Shown: piece after piece, positions 22,624 to 31,569 of the stretch | How positions within the stretch are numbered: the first letter of the stretch is position 1 | How the letters are laid out: each line of letters starts with the position of its first letter | Assembly (NCBI RefSeq): GCF_017255015.1 | Contig: NZ_JAFKCS010000002.1 | Coordinates: 1-64,000, forward strand | Source of the DNA: Bowmanella yangjiangensis | Lineage (GTDB): Bacteria > Pseudomonadota > Gammaproteobacteria > Enterobacterales > Alteromonadaceae | Length of the DNA: 64,000 bases | Direction of reading: 5' to 3' | The notes under the pieces: generated by a model | Database searches by the model: none | Seen by the model: only the letters and a program-made list of their open reading frames with translations | Told to the model about the DNA's origin: nothing | Translations under genes and position numbers: made by a program

Positions 22624-23427
22624 ATGGTTAATGGGATCCACAACGTGAAATGGTGTGTTGTGCTGCTTGGGCTGCTGGGCTTACCTGCTCAGGCGGCGTT
22701 TAAATGTGAAGCTGACCTGCAATACGGTTTAGCGGTGAATGACCGCTATATTCGTGTGATCAATTCTTCCCGCACGCTTTACCAAATTAATCAAAGTAAG
22801 CAGTTGATTGTGCGCGGTGAATGGGTTGAGCTGCCACCTGAGCAACAGGATATGCTTCAGGAGCTGGCTGATGGTCTGCATTATGCCGTGCCTAAGGTAG
22901 TGTTATTAGCCAGTGAAGGGGTGGACTTAGCCATAGGCGCAGTTGATCACGTTTATGTGGGGCTGGTTGGCAGCGATCATGAGAGCTATGAGCGTTTACA
23001 GAAGGCCTTGTGGCGGGTTAAACAAAAGGTCAAAACCAAGTTTATTCGAGCCAGTGACAACTACTACATTGGTCCCCGCAGTTTAGAAAATGTCGACGAA
23101 CTGATGGACAACCAGTTAGAAAGCCAGATTGAGGAAGCCTTGACTACCTCGGTAGGTGGCATTCTGTCTGCTATAGGTGGATTACCAGCGCAAGGTGATG
23201 AAAATCTGGAAAAACGTATGGAGATGCTGTCTGCCAAGCTTGAGAATATGGGGGCGGAGATAGAAAAGCACATCGCCCCACAAGCCAACAGTCTGCGACT
23301 GAAAGCAGAGTGGTTTTGCGATGAAATGAAGCGTTTGGACGGCGTAGAGGAAGAGCTACGCCAAACGGTACCCGCTCTGGCTCCCTACGATTTAATTGTC
23401 ACCGGTCAGGCAAAGCCGCTTAAGTAA
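22624..23427 (+). CDS. DUF2884 (YggN-like) periplasmic protein
   Basis: A 267-residue exported protein; the signal ends near LLGLPAQAAF. The first mature residues FKCEADLQYGLAVNDRYIRV, then GEWVELPPEQQDMLQELADGLH, follow the DUF2884/YggN pattern. The middle contains a short segment (VGGILSAIGGL) and a helical charged block (NLEKRMEMLSAKLENMGAEIEKHIAP). The C terminus includes WFCDEMKRLD. The family is envelope-located and of unknown function. It is monocistronic by position. Confidence 0.8.
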   Translation: MVNGIHNVKWCVVLLGLLGLPAQAAFKCEADLQYGLAVNDRYIRVINSSRTLYQINQSKQLIVRGEWVELPPEQQDMLQELADGLHYAVPKVVLLASEGVDLAIGAVDHVYVGLVGSDHESYERLQKALWRVKQKVKTKFIRASDNYYIGPRSLENVDELMDNQLESQIEEALTTSVGGILSAIGGLPAQGDENLEKRMEMLSAKLENMGAEIEKHIAPQANSLRLKAEWFCDEMKRLDGVEEELRQTVPALAPYDLIVTGQAKPLK

Positions 23428-23551
23428 TACCTAAGGCTAGACGATATTAATCTTGTCTGATAAGACTAAAAACATGATATTTATAATGTTTATTGTAAAT
23501 GTTTTAGATTAGGATTAAGCGCTAAGTGCCAAAGGTCACTCAGGAGCGGAC

Positions 23552-24760
23552 ATGTTTCAAGAACTCTATCATTTCATAGAGAAGACCTTCTTCTTTACCC
23601 TCAGCCGCAAAATTATCGGCAATCTGGCTTTCCTGTATCTGTTTCAGGTGCTTGCCTTGTGGCTGGCATTCTCTGATGCTAGTTGGGCTCAATCATCGGT
23701 CTTGCATATTGTCTTGGGTGTGATGAGCGTACTGGTGTTTCTGTTTACCCTGTTTTATATGAATTACCTGATTGTGCGTCCGGTTCGTGCAATGGTGAAA
23801 AATCTGGACGAGATTAATCACAGGCAGGGGGATCTTTCCGGACGTTTGCCTGCGTTTACCCATGATGAATTCCGCCAATTGTCGGATGGTTACAATGCCT
23901 TTGTGGATAATCTGTCACAACTGCTTAAGGGAATAGGTAGCCAGGCTGCCAGCGCCAGTAGTAAGAACCAACAGGTATTGCTTAAGGTGAACAACGCCTC
24001 GGCCAATGCCAGGCGTCAGGACAAGATCAGTGATGAGATCTTTGCCTCTAGCAAGCAAGTCAATGATGAAATTCAGGCGATTGTCACACGTACTGACGAA
24101 GTGGCTGACGCCACCCGGGATAATCTGGGCGCTGCCCAGTCTTCAATGACCAGACTGGTTCAGTTGTCACAGGATGTAGGTGATATCGACAGCTTGCTCA
24201 AAGAGTTCGACAACACTGTCGGCGGTATGAAGGAAAATGCCGACAATATTCGCAACATCCTGAAAATGGTGCAGGAATTTTCCGATCAAACCAACTTGCT
24301 GGCACTTAATGCTGCCATTGAAGCTGCGCGTGCAGGGGAAGCGGGACGAGGCTTTGCCGTAGTGGCTGACGAGGTTCGCACCTTATCGGTGAAAGTGAAC
24401 GAAGCAACCGGCCAAATCAATACCTTCATTAACCAAATGGAAGGCTTGGTTAAGAACACCCAGCAAGAGTCATCAAAGCTAACCGAAGTGGCGAACAAAG
24501 CGCAAAGCGATATTTCACATACCAATGATCAGTTTGGTCAAATGGTTGAACAGCTTGAGCTGAATACAGAACGTCTTGCCGCCATTGGTGAGTCTGTGCA
24601 CGCTCTGCGTCGTACCTACGATGCAGCACATGAATCTGTGGCGAATATCTCGACGTTAGGCGCCGAGATTCGTTATGACATGCAGCAGGTTGAACAGGAA
24701 ATTCAGGAGCTGAAAGTCGAAACCGAGACCACCCAGAAACAATTGCAGCGCTTTGTCTAG
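23552..24760 (+). CDS. methyl-accepting chemotaxis protein without a large periplasmic domain
   Basis: A 402-residue chemoreceptor. Two membrane helices lie close together (about 20-40 and 48-74, [23 protein letters not shown]), leaving only a few periplasmic residues. A HAMP segment follows ([14 protein letters not shown]...GDLSGRLP). The signalling tip reads [34 protein letters not shown], the CheA/CheW contact region; I quote it only in part. Without a ligand domain it may sense membrane or internal state, or a partner protein. GGAG precedes the ATG. Confidence 0.92.
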   Translation: MFQELYHFIEKTFFFTLSRKIIGNLAFLYLFQVLALWLAFSDASWAQSSVLHIVLGVMSVLVFLFTLFYMNYLIVRPVRAMVKNLDEINHRQGDLSGRLPAFTHDEFRQLSDGYNAFVDNLSQLLKGIGSQAASASSKNQQVLLKVNNASANARRQDKISDEIFASSKQVNDEIQAIVTRTDEVADATRDNLGAAQSSMTRLVQLSQDVGDIDSLLKEFDNTVGGMKENADNIRNILKMVQEFSDQTNLLALNAAIEAARAGEAGRGFAVVADEVRTLSVKVNEATGQINTFINQMEGLVKNTQQESSKLTEVANKAQSDISHTNDQFGQMVEQLELNTERLAAIGESVHALRRTYDAAHESVANISTLGAEIRYDMQQVEQEIQELKVETETTQKQLQRFV

Positions 24761-24772
24761 GTGACAGCCCAC

Positions 24773-25213
24773 TCAGGCTTGTCTTAGATTCCGAAACTTT
24801 GCGAATATCCAGCCGCCAGCTAACCCTGTGGCGGCTTGGGTAAGCAAACCCAATGCGCCTCTGGCTCCGGCAATCAGGGTAATATCCATAATCGGCTGCA
24901 TGGCCAGGTGGATGCATAGCAGGGTGACAAAACCTGCTAAGGGATATAAAAACACAGCGTTAATGGAGAAACGTCTACTCAGCCATCCGGCTATACTGAA
25001 GGCCAAAAGCAGGCCAATGGCAATTATCAGCCCATAGGTGGGCAGTAATCCCCACCAATCACTTAAACTCATTTGCAACCTGTCTGTTAGCGCAATCTGA
25101 ATACCTTGCCCGGTCAGGCCCGCCAGAACAAACTGGCTGTGCATCAGGCTGGCCAGGCTAAAGCAGCCAAGCCACGCCAGAAGAAAACGAATGATCAAGA
25201 AACGCGTTCGCAT
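24773..25213 (-). CDS. integral membrane protein of unknown function
   Basis: A 146-residue protein starting at the ATG at 25213 (an upstream ATG adds 12 hydrophilic residues). It has about four hydrophobic segments, including LIIRFLLAWLGCFSLASLM, LLPTYGLIIAIGLLLAFSIAG, AVFLYPLAGFVTLLCIHLAM and GALGLLTQAATGLAGGWIFA. The family is not recognised. It is convergent with the chemoreceptor (12 bases between stops) and divergent from the sugar dehydrogenase gene. Confidence 0.7.
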   Translation of the reverse strand: MRTRFLIIRFLLAWLGCFSLASLMHSQFVLAGLTGQGIQIALTDRLQMSLSDWWGLLPTYGLIIAIGLLLAFSIAGWLSRRFSINAVFLYPLAGFVTLLCIHLAMQPIMDITLIAGARGALGLLTQAATGLAGGWIFAKFRNLRQA

Positions 25214-25335
25214 GCTGCTCTCCCATGCAGAGTAAAGATTATTCACCATATCTATGCAACGACATTAACCCGTATAGCAAACTAGTTTATGGTTATGTCA
25301 GCATCTTGCCATCCACAGACAAGGAGATACAGGCC

Positions 25336-26436
25336 ATGCATAAGATTTATCAAATTACGTTGTTGTTAATGGTTGGAATGTGTCTGGGACGGGTATCAGC
25401 CACGGAGCAGCCGTTTGGGGATTATCAGATCAGGGTGCTGGCAGACAATCTGGCCTTTCCCTGGGCCGTGACGCAATTACCGGACGAGCGCTTGCTGGTG
25501 AGTGAGAAAGGCGGTCGGTTAGTCCTGCTCAGTGCGGATGGTGTGGTGACGCCTGTAGGCGGAGTGCCGGAGGTGTTTGCTAAAGGGCAGGGCGGCTTAA
25601 TGGATGTGGTGCTGCATCCTGACTATGTCAAGAATGGCTGGCTTTACCTGAGTTTTGCCCAAGGCAATACTCAAGCAAACCATCTGCAGGTTGTCAGGGC
25701 TCGCCTGGATAACGAACGTCTGGTTCAAATTGAGCCTGTATTCACTGCTACCCCAGATAAGGCCACACCAGTTCACTACGGAGCCCGAATGGCTTTCCTG
25801 GGCGACCAATCACTGGTCATCGCCAGTGGTGATGGGTTTGATTATCGTGAACAGGCGCAAAATCCCGCTAATCATCTCGGCAAGCTGGTTCGCCTCAAGG
25901 ATGACGGTAGCCTGCCTGCTGATAATCCCTCGTTTCATCAGGGAAGCACAGGACTCTATACACTGGGGCATCGGAATCCCCAGGGATTGGCTTGGGATCC
26001 GGTGCGTGAGCAGCTATTTGCCAACGAGCATGGCCCAGCTGGTGGAGATGAGATCAATCTGATCCAAGCCGGAGAAAATTACGGCTGGCCGGTAACCACG
26101 CTCGGCAAAGATTATTCAGGGGCTAATATCAGCCCGTATAAAACCTATCCTGGCATGCAACCCCCTTTGGTGGATTGGACACCTTCCATTGCCCCTTCTG
26201 CGCTGGTGGTATACCGGGGAGCCATGTTCAAAGAGCTGGAGGGCGACTTGCTTTCCACCACGCTTAAATCAAAGGAAGTACGCCGCGTGATTTTATCCGG
26301 GCAACAGGTGGTTCGTCAGGATAGCTTGTTCAATGAGCTGGAAAGTCGTCTCAGAGACATTCATATCGGTAATTACGGTCAGATCTATCTACTCACTGAT
26401 AGCGCTCAAGGGCAATTACTTGTGGTTGAGCGTTAG
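25336..26436 (+). CDS. PQQ-dependent sugar dehydrogenase (Asd/YliI type)
   Basis: A 366-residue soluble beta-propeller dehydrogenase. I start at the ATG at 25336, which follows AAGGAG, giving a signal peptide (IYQITLLLMVGMCLGRVSA). Family blocks are in order: LAFPWAVTQLPDERLLVSEK, GQGGLMDVVLHPDY, GDGFDYREQAQNPANHLGKL, GHRNPQGLAWDP and NEHGPAGGDEINLI. The His and Asp of the propeller active site fall in these blocks. Members oxidise aldose sugars in the periplasm using PQQ. No PQQ biosynthesis genes lie nearby, so the cofactor may come from elsewhere. Confidence 0.9.
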   Translation: MHKIYQITLLLMVGMCLGRVSATEQPFGDYQIRVLADNLAFPWAVTQLPDERLLVSEKGGRLVLLSADGVVTPVGGVPEVFAKGQGGLMDVVLHPDYVKNGWLYLSFAQGNTQANHLQVVRARLDNERLVQIEPVFTATPDKATPVHYGARMAFLGDQSLVIASGDGFDYREQAQNPANHLGKLVRLKDDGSLPADNPSFHQGSTGLYTLGHRNPQGLAWDPVREQLFANEHGPAGGDEINLIQAGENYGWPVTTLGKDYSGANISPYKTYPGMQPPLVDWTPSIAPSALVVYRGAMFKELEGDLLSTTLKSKEVRRVILSGQQVVRQDSLFNELESRLRDIHIGNYGQIYLLTDSAQGQLLVVER

Positions 26437-26472
26437 AGGCTTTTTGCTTAGGAATGCGCTGGTATTAAAAAA

Positions 26473-26503
26473 TGTCACAAAACTGTCATGAAAACGTCAT
26501 TTT
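26473..26503 (+). promoter_or_regulatory. Pho box before the porin gene
   Basis: Three direct repeats TGTCA, TGTCA and CGTCA start at 26473, 26484 and 26495, spaced exactly 11 bases, with A-rich spacers (TGTCACAAAAC, TGTCATGAAAA). This is the PhoB binding pattern. The box ends about 40 bases before the porin start codon, the expected place for PhoB to replace a -35 element. Confidence 0.85.
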
Positions 26504-26541
26504 GATGCATACTTGCAACAATAATAGTTGTAGGTTCGTGT

Positions 26542-27468
26542 ATGGACAAAAAGTATTCATTTTCCGTCATTCGCAGGTTAGCTTATGCCGCAGGGTTGAG
26601 TTTACCGGCTTTTTCTAATGCTCTTGCCGAGCCATTTACCTTTTATGGAAAGTTGAACCTCTCTTACCAGTATGCTGATGAAGGTGAGGGAAACTTCAGT
26701 GATTTAAAGAGTAATTCATCAAGGTTGGGCGTAAAGGGTGAGTTGGCACTACAAGATGATCTGACCGCTTTCTATCTGCTGGAATGGCAGGTGGATCTGG
26801 CGGATTTGTCGGGTGACGATAATATCACCTCCCGCAACCAGTATGTTGGTTTACTTGGTAATTGGGGGGAAATTTCCCTCGGACGTCAGGATACCGCACT
26901 TAAGATGGCGCAGGGGAAGCTGGATCAGTTTAATGATCTGGAAGGCGATATTAAGAACCTGTGGCGGGGCGAGAATCGTCCCGGCGACACTATGACTTAC
27001 CGCAGCCCCAAGTGGCAGGATCTGCAATTTACCGGTACTTTTATTGCTGGCGAAAAAGATGGCCCCTCTACCTATTCTGCTTCCATCGCCTACGGTGATG
27101 CCGGATTAAAATCCTTGCCTTGGTATCTGGTAGTCGCTAACGACAGCAATGTGGCTGGTTATGATATTCAGCGTTTAGGTGGTCAATATAAGCTGGACGA
27201 TTGGGTTGTCGGTGCTATGGCGCAGCGTCAGAAGAGAGAATCCGATGGTGACTCGAGAAATGGCTGGTTGCTGAGCAGCGCCTATACTCTTCAACAACTA
27301 ACTCTGAAAATGCAATATCAGGAACTGGAGCAGGACTGGAGTTTGTCAGCTGGTGTTGATTATCCGCTAGCCAAGCAAGTGAAGCTTTATGCTTTTCTAA
27401 CCCGTCAGGACAAACAGGAGTTACCCGACAAAGATTGGCTGGGGTTAGGCTTGGAATTTCGTTTTTAA
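26542..27468 (+). CDS. outer-membrane porin, likely phosphate-starvation induced
   Basis: A 308-residue general porin. The signal peptide ends near FSNALAEPFTFYGKLNLSYQY, which is the typical first beta strand. The acidic loop before SRLGVKGELALQDDLTAFYLLEWQ, the FNDLEGDIKNLWRGE constriction-loop-like segment, and the last strand ending in LGLGLEFRF with a terminal Phe are all standard. The Phe end directs Bam-dependent assembly. The strong Pho box upstream suggests induction under phosphate shortage, like PhoE or OprP in other bacteria. The sequence alone does not show anion selectivity. Confidence 0.88.
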   Translation: MDKKYSFSVIRRLAYAAGLSLPAFSNALAEPFTFYGKLNLSYQYADEGEGNFSDLKSNSSRLGVKGELALQDDLTAFYLLEWQVDLADLSGDDNITSRNQYVGLLGNWGEISLGRQDTALKMAQGKLDQFNDLEGDIKNLWRGENRPGDTMTYRSPKWQDLQFTGTFIAGEKDGPSTYSASIAYGDAGLKSLPWYLVVANDSNVAGYDIQRLGGQYKLDDWVVGAMAQRQKRESDGDSRNGWLLSSAYTLQQLTLKMQYQELEQDWSLSAGVDYPLAKQVKLYAFLTRQDKQELPDKDWLGLGLEFRF

Positions 27469-27544
27469 GCACGTTTTTCGTTCCGCACGTTTTGTACGGT
27501 AGGTAAAGTGCAGCATGGACAATTTGCACTGACTCTGGATTGAT

Positions 27545-27566
27545 AAACCGGCCGGAAAGCCGGTTT
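27545..27566. terminator. inverted repeat after the porin gene
   Basis: AAACCGGC (27545-27552) and GCCGGTTT (27559-27566) form an 8-bp stem with loop CGGAAA. The T-tail is short, so it may be a weak terminator or an mRNA-end stabiliser. It lies about 77 bases after the porin stop. Confidence 0.5.
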
Positions 27567-27614
27567 ATAACGGTTTTCCAAAATCTGCCTGACCAGCAGA
27601 TGGAGTAAGTAGCC

Positions 27615-29477
27615 ATGACTATTAAGAATCGTCTCTTCAGTAATGCGGCTATCGTTTTAGTCGCCATCATTCTGATGTTTTTACTGTCCCGTTACGCTTC
27701 CTCAACCTTAAATCATCTTGCCAACACCCTGGCACAAGCTGAGCAGTTGAATGCCAGTATGTTAATGCTACGGCGTCATGAGAAAGACTTTCTGGCCAGA
27801 AAAGATATGAAGTATATCGAGCGCTTTGATACCGAGATGGGCAGATCGGTGGCGTTAATCGATAAATTGCGTGCAGCCTATCAGCAATTAGATCTGGCTG
27901 ATCTGGAATTGCAGAACCTAAAACAGACATTCTCGGCTTACGGCGATGGTATGCATAAGTTAGTCGAGCAGCAGCAACTTATCGGTCTGGATCACAAGGA
28001 TGGCTTGTACGGTGGTTTGCGGCAGGCGGTGCATGGTATTGAGCAGGAACTTAAAAGTGCCAATACCGATGCTCTGCTAGTGGATATGCTGCAACTACGC
28101 CGCAATGAAAAAGACTTTATGTTGCGCCGCGACATAAAGTATCTGCAAGACTTTCACAGCAATGCCGATGTATTCAACCTGCATATTTCTCAAAGTGCGT
28201 TGAGTCCCGCGCAGCAGCAGGCGTTACTGTCACTTCTGAAAACCTACGTTATGCAGTTTGAGCAGTTAGTTAGCGCCGAGGAGAGCATCGGCTTGGATGA
28301 GCAGGCCGGCATTCGTGGGAAACTCAGACAAACCATCCAAAGTACCGAAGCGGTATTGGAATCCGTCGTTGAGCATACAAGGGACGAGATCCAGTCCGCT
28401 GTCGAATTCAACAATTTGATGGTGACTACCTTAACCTTGTTTATTGCCTTTTTGGTAGCTGCACTGGCGTGGTTAATTGCCCGCAGCATCATTATCCCCA
28501 TACAGAATGTGAGTCGTACCGTACACCGCATCCGCAATGAGAATGACTTTACCCTGAAACTCGAGGTAAAAGGACGCAATGAACTGGCCGACATGGCGGT
28601 AGACCTTAATCGTTTGGTGGAGTCGTTTCGTAATGTGGTGATAGAGATTAACCGCTCGGTCAACATGCTCAATGAAGCCTCTACTGAGCTGGCACAAAGT
28701 GCTGAGCAGACCGCTAATGATATGTCTAGTCAATTGCAGGAAACCGATATGGTGGCAACGGCCGTGACGCAGATGAGCCATACCATTGATGAAATAGCAC
28801 TTAATACCGAGAACACTGCCGGTAAGGCCAGGGACAGCAGTCACTATGCGTCAACCGGCGCCGGAGAGGTGCAGGCGAGTGTTAGGCAGATCCGCGAGTT
28901 GGCCACCCAATTGACTGAGTCAGCGGGTGCGGTTGGCGAATTGGAGAAGGAAAGTCAGGTTATCGGCTCGGTACTGGATGTGATCCGCGGCATTGCTGAG
29001 CAGACCAATTTGTTGGCACTTAATGCTGCCATTGAGGCGGCCAGAGCTGGAGAACAAGGCCGTGGCTTTGCCGTAGTGGCTGATGAAGTGCGTAACCTGG
29101 CGATTCGCACTCAGCAAAGTACCGAAGAAATTACCACCATTGTGGGCAATTTACAGCGTCGCACGCAGTCCATCGTACATTTGGTAGATAGCAGCCATGG
29201 CAAAGGGCAGGAAGCGGCTGAGCGAGCCAGTACAGTGGGTGACTTGCTAAGTAGTATTATCGGTGACCTGAACAGTATTATGGAAATGGCAACCCAGGTT
29301 GCAACAGCCATTGAAGAACAATCCAGCGCGGCCGCTGAGGTGGGTAAAAATGTGGTGCAGATTCGCGATCTGGCGGAACAGGTCAATGTCGCCTCTATTC
29401 ATAACAAACAAGCCAGTGAAATGGTTGCTGAACAGGCGGCTAACTTAAAAACGTCGGTGAATAGGTTTAGGGTATAA
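27615..29477 (+). CDS. methyl-accepting chemotaxis protein with HBM ligand domain
   Basis: A 620-residue chemoreceptor. The first membrane helix is at about 11-28. A helical bimodular (HBM) sensor spans about 30-270 and shows its internal duplication: LRRHEKDFLARKDMKYI and LRRNEKDFMLRRDIKYL. The second membrane helix is TLTLFIAFLVAALAWLIARS, followed by HAMP and the cytoplasmic hairpin with [23 protein letters not shown] receptors in pseudomonads bind TCA-cycle acids or amines; the ligand here cannot be read. Two possible methylation helices flank the tip. Length and motifs are complete. Confidence 0.93.
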   Translation: MTIKNRLFSNAAIVLVAIILMFLLSRYASSTLNHLANTLAQAEQLNASMLMLRRHEKDFLARKDMKYIERFDTEMGRSVALIDKLRAAYQQLDLADLELQNLKQTFSAYGDGMHKLVEQQQLIGLDHKDGLYGGLRQAVHGIEQELKSANTDALLVDMLQLRRNEKDFMLRRDIKYLQDFHSNADVFNLHISQSALSPAQQQALLSLLKTYVMQFEQLVSAEESIGLDEQAGIRGKLRQTIQSTEAVLESVVEHTRDEIQSAVEFNNLMVTTLTLFIAFLVAALAWLIARSIIIPIQNVSRTVHRIRNENDFTLKLEVKGRNELADMAVDLNRLVESFRNVVIEINRSVNMLNEASTELAQSAEQTANDMSSQLQETDMVATAVTQMSHTIDEIALNTENTAGKARDSSHYASTGAGEVQASVRQIRELATQLTESAGAVGELEKESQVIGSVLDVIRGIAEQTNLLALNAAIEAARAGEQGRGFAVVADEVRNLAIRTQQSTEEITTIVGNLQRRTQSIVHLVDSSHGKGQEAAERASTVGDLLSSIIGDLNSIMEMATQVATAIEEQSSAAAEVGKNVVQIRDLAEQVNVASIHNKQASEMVAEQAANLKTSVNRFRV

Positions 29478-29502
29478 GCATTTATATGGGGAAAGAAAAG
29501 GA

Positions 29503-29526
29503 GGACACGGCAGCGAGGCCGTGTCC
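29503..29526 (-). terminator. terminator of the HU gene
   Basis: GGACACGGC (29503-29511) and GCCGTGTCC (29518-29526) form a perfect 9-bp GC-rich stem. On the minus strand it lies 10 bases after the HU stop and is followed by a T-rich tract (TCCTTTTCTTTCC). Confidence 0.75.
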
Positions 29527-29535
29527 GCAAAACGC

Positions 29536-29808
29536 TTAGTTGCAGGCGTCTTTCAGAGCTTTACCAGCTTTGAATGAAGGCAGCTTGGAGGCAGCGATCT
29601 GGATAGTTGCGCCCGTCTGAGGGTTACGACCAGTGCGAGCTGCACGCTCAGATACTTTGAAAGTACCGAAACCCAGGATGGCAACTTCGTCACCACTGGA
29701 CAGCGCTTCAGTCACAGCACCAGTGAAGGCGTCGATAACACGGCCAGCAGAGGCTTTGGAGATGTCGGCGCGCTCAGCGATAGCATTGATCAGATCAGTT
29801 TTGTTCAT
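29536..29808 (-). CDS. hupB: DNA-binding protein HU, beta-like
   Basis: A 90-residue histone-like protein, full length. The dimer helices [18 protein letters not shown] and the DNA-binding arms [20 protein letters not shown], closing with [12 protein letters not shown], are standard [12 protein letters not shown] and ERAARTGRN are closer to HupB than HupA of enteric bacteria. HU bends and compacts DNA. A unusual touch is Cys at the penultimate residue. GGAAGCATTC lies before the ATG as ribosome site. Confidence 0.95.
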   Translation of the reverse strand: MNKTDLINAIAERADISKASAGRVIDAFTGAVTEALSSGDEVAILGFGTFKVSERAARTGRNPQTGATIQIAASKLPSFKAGKALKDACN

Positions 29809-30039
29809 TGAATGCTTCCTTTTGTTTTATGTTGATAATGAGCTGGAGATACGCTACCCCAGACTCAATTCATTGGCGATGTTTGTGAGGTATATTCCTG
29901 AGACGCTGAGTCAGCATTTCTATACCTCAACGTGCCATCGGCACAGTTCTTTACTTGTTCGTTAACATCATCGCTATCCGTTATCGGATAGGGTGATTCT
30001 GCCGGACAGGTATGACACTACGGTTAACAGCCGCTGCCA

Positions 30040-31569
30040 TTAACGCACAACCAGCCGGATCCCGCAACCTTGCAAGTATTCGGCTTGCAGTTCCAAGTCT
30101 GCCACCACTAGAGGCGCATTCTGCAACCAGTCGTTGGCAAATTCCAGTAATAACTTATCTTGCTTGGCTTTTGCCTTGATTTGGGGCAAAAAATCGTCCA
30201 ATCGCTTGATATTTAGCACCACGCCAAGTTGCAATATACAAATAAGTCGTTGCACCTGCTCGTTGCGGTACTGAGAAAACTCCGGGAAATCGGACGTCTT
30301 TATCTTTTTGCGATGAAAACGTACCAAGGTTGCCAGCAGGTCTTGCTGTTCCTGATTAAAGCCCGGTAAATCAGCATTCTGGAGTATATAACCGGAATGT
30401 CGCTGGACGCCACGGGAATTTATCTGTAACCCCACTTCGTGCAACAACGCGGACCAGCCTAACAGGCTTTGTAACTCCTCGTGCTTAATATCCCAATCCT
30501 CAGCCACCTGATGGTATAAGACCATAGTGGTATTCAGCACGCGCTTGGCCTGTTCGGTATCCACGTCGTAACGAACTGCCAGGCTCTCGGCGGTGCGTTC
30601 ACGAATATCCTGATGCTCCAGGCGGTCTTCCATTTCATAGATGACCCCTTCACGCAGCGCCGCCATGGAAAACTCCATCAACTGAATATCCAGGCTTTCA
30701 AAAATGGCCAGCAGAATAGCCAGACCGGCAGCAAAGATAGGTTTGCGGTCGTCCCCCAGCTCTTTGAAATTGAGCTTATCGAGCTGCTCAGCTTTGACGC
30801 ATGCGTCTACTAATTTACGCAGTTCATTGCGTGATAGGGTACCGTTTTTCAGATCAGGATTAATTTCTTGCGCCAGGCTAATAATGGTTTTGATGGTGCC
30901 TGAGGTGCCGATACACACATCCCAGCCAAGCTGGCGATAGCGACGGTCAATCATTTCCAGCTCTTGCTTCGCGGCCATGATGGCGCGGTTAAAGGCTTTG
31001 CTCTTAAGCTCGCCATTTTTAAAGTAGCGCTGGGTAAAGCTGACGCAGCCCATTTGCAGGCTGCGCATTAGAACCGGCTTAAAACCTTTACCAATAATAA
31101 ATTCGGTACTACCACCACCGATATCTACCACCAGGCGTTGCCCATTATCCTCGGTGGTATGAGCGACACCCTGATAAATCATCCGCGCTTCTTCCACCCC
31201 GGAGATAATTTCAACCGGGTAGGGCAATACACGTCGTGCGGCCCGGATAAAGTCCCGGGCATTGTGCGCTTTTCTCAGTGTGTGGGTAGCAACAATACGT
31301 ACCGAGTCAGGTTTAAAGCCGCGCAGGCTGTCGGCAAACTGCTCCAGGGCAGCAATGCCTCGGTCAATGGCCGGCTGGTCCAGATAGCCATCTTTATCCA
31401 AACCGTCGGCCATCCTGACCCGTTGTTTTACTTTATAGAGAATTTGCAGACTGCCCGCATTAATGCGGGCAACCACCAGGTGAAAACTATTGGAGCCAAT
31501 ATCCAGTGCTGCCACATGGGTGACATTTCTGGCTTCGACATCGGAAAATGCGTTGGCTAATTGATTCAT
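30040..31569 (-). CDS. ppx: exopolyphosphatase / guanosine pentaphosphate phosphohydrolase
   Basis: A 509-residue Ppx/GppA-family enzyme that releases phosphate from polyphosphate ends. Key blocks are ALDIGSNSFHLVVARI (phosphate 1 loop), LVVDIGGGSTEFIIG (phosphate 2 loop) and the C-terminal HD-like part GWSALLHEVGLQINSRG with RHSGYILQNAD. Its start overlaps the ppk stop by four bases (ATGA), so it is the second gene of a ppk-ppx operon as in enteric bacteria. Length matches E. coli Ppx closely. Confidence 0.95.
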   Translation of the reverse strand: MNQLANAFSDVEARNVTHVAALDIGSNSFHLVVARINAGSLQILYKVKQRVRMADGLDKDGYLDQPAIDRGIAALEQFADSLRGFKPDSVRIVATHTLRKAHNARDFIRAARRVLPYPVEIISGVEEARMIYQGVAHTTEDNGQRLVVDIGGGSTEFIIGKGFKPVLMRSLQMGCVSFTQRYFKNGELKSKAFNRAIMAAKQELEMIDRRYRQLGWDVCIGTSGTIKTIISLAQEINPDLKNGTLSRNELRKLVDACVKAEQLDKLNFKELGDDRKPIFAAGLAILLAIFESLDIQLMEFSMAALREGVIYEMEDRLEHQDIRERTAESLAVRYDVDTEQAKRVLNTTMVLYHQVAEDWDIKHEELQSLLGWSALLHEVGLQINSRGVQRHSGYILQNADLPGFNQEQQDLLATLVRFHRKKIKTSDFPEFSQYRNEQVQRLICILQLGVVLNIKRLDDFLPQIKAKAKQDKLLLEFANDWLQNAPLVVADLELQAEYLQGCGIRLVVR

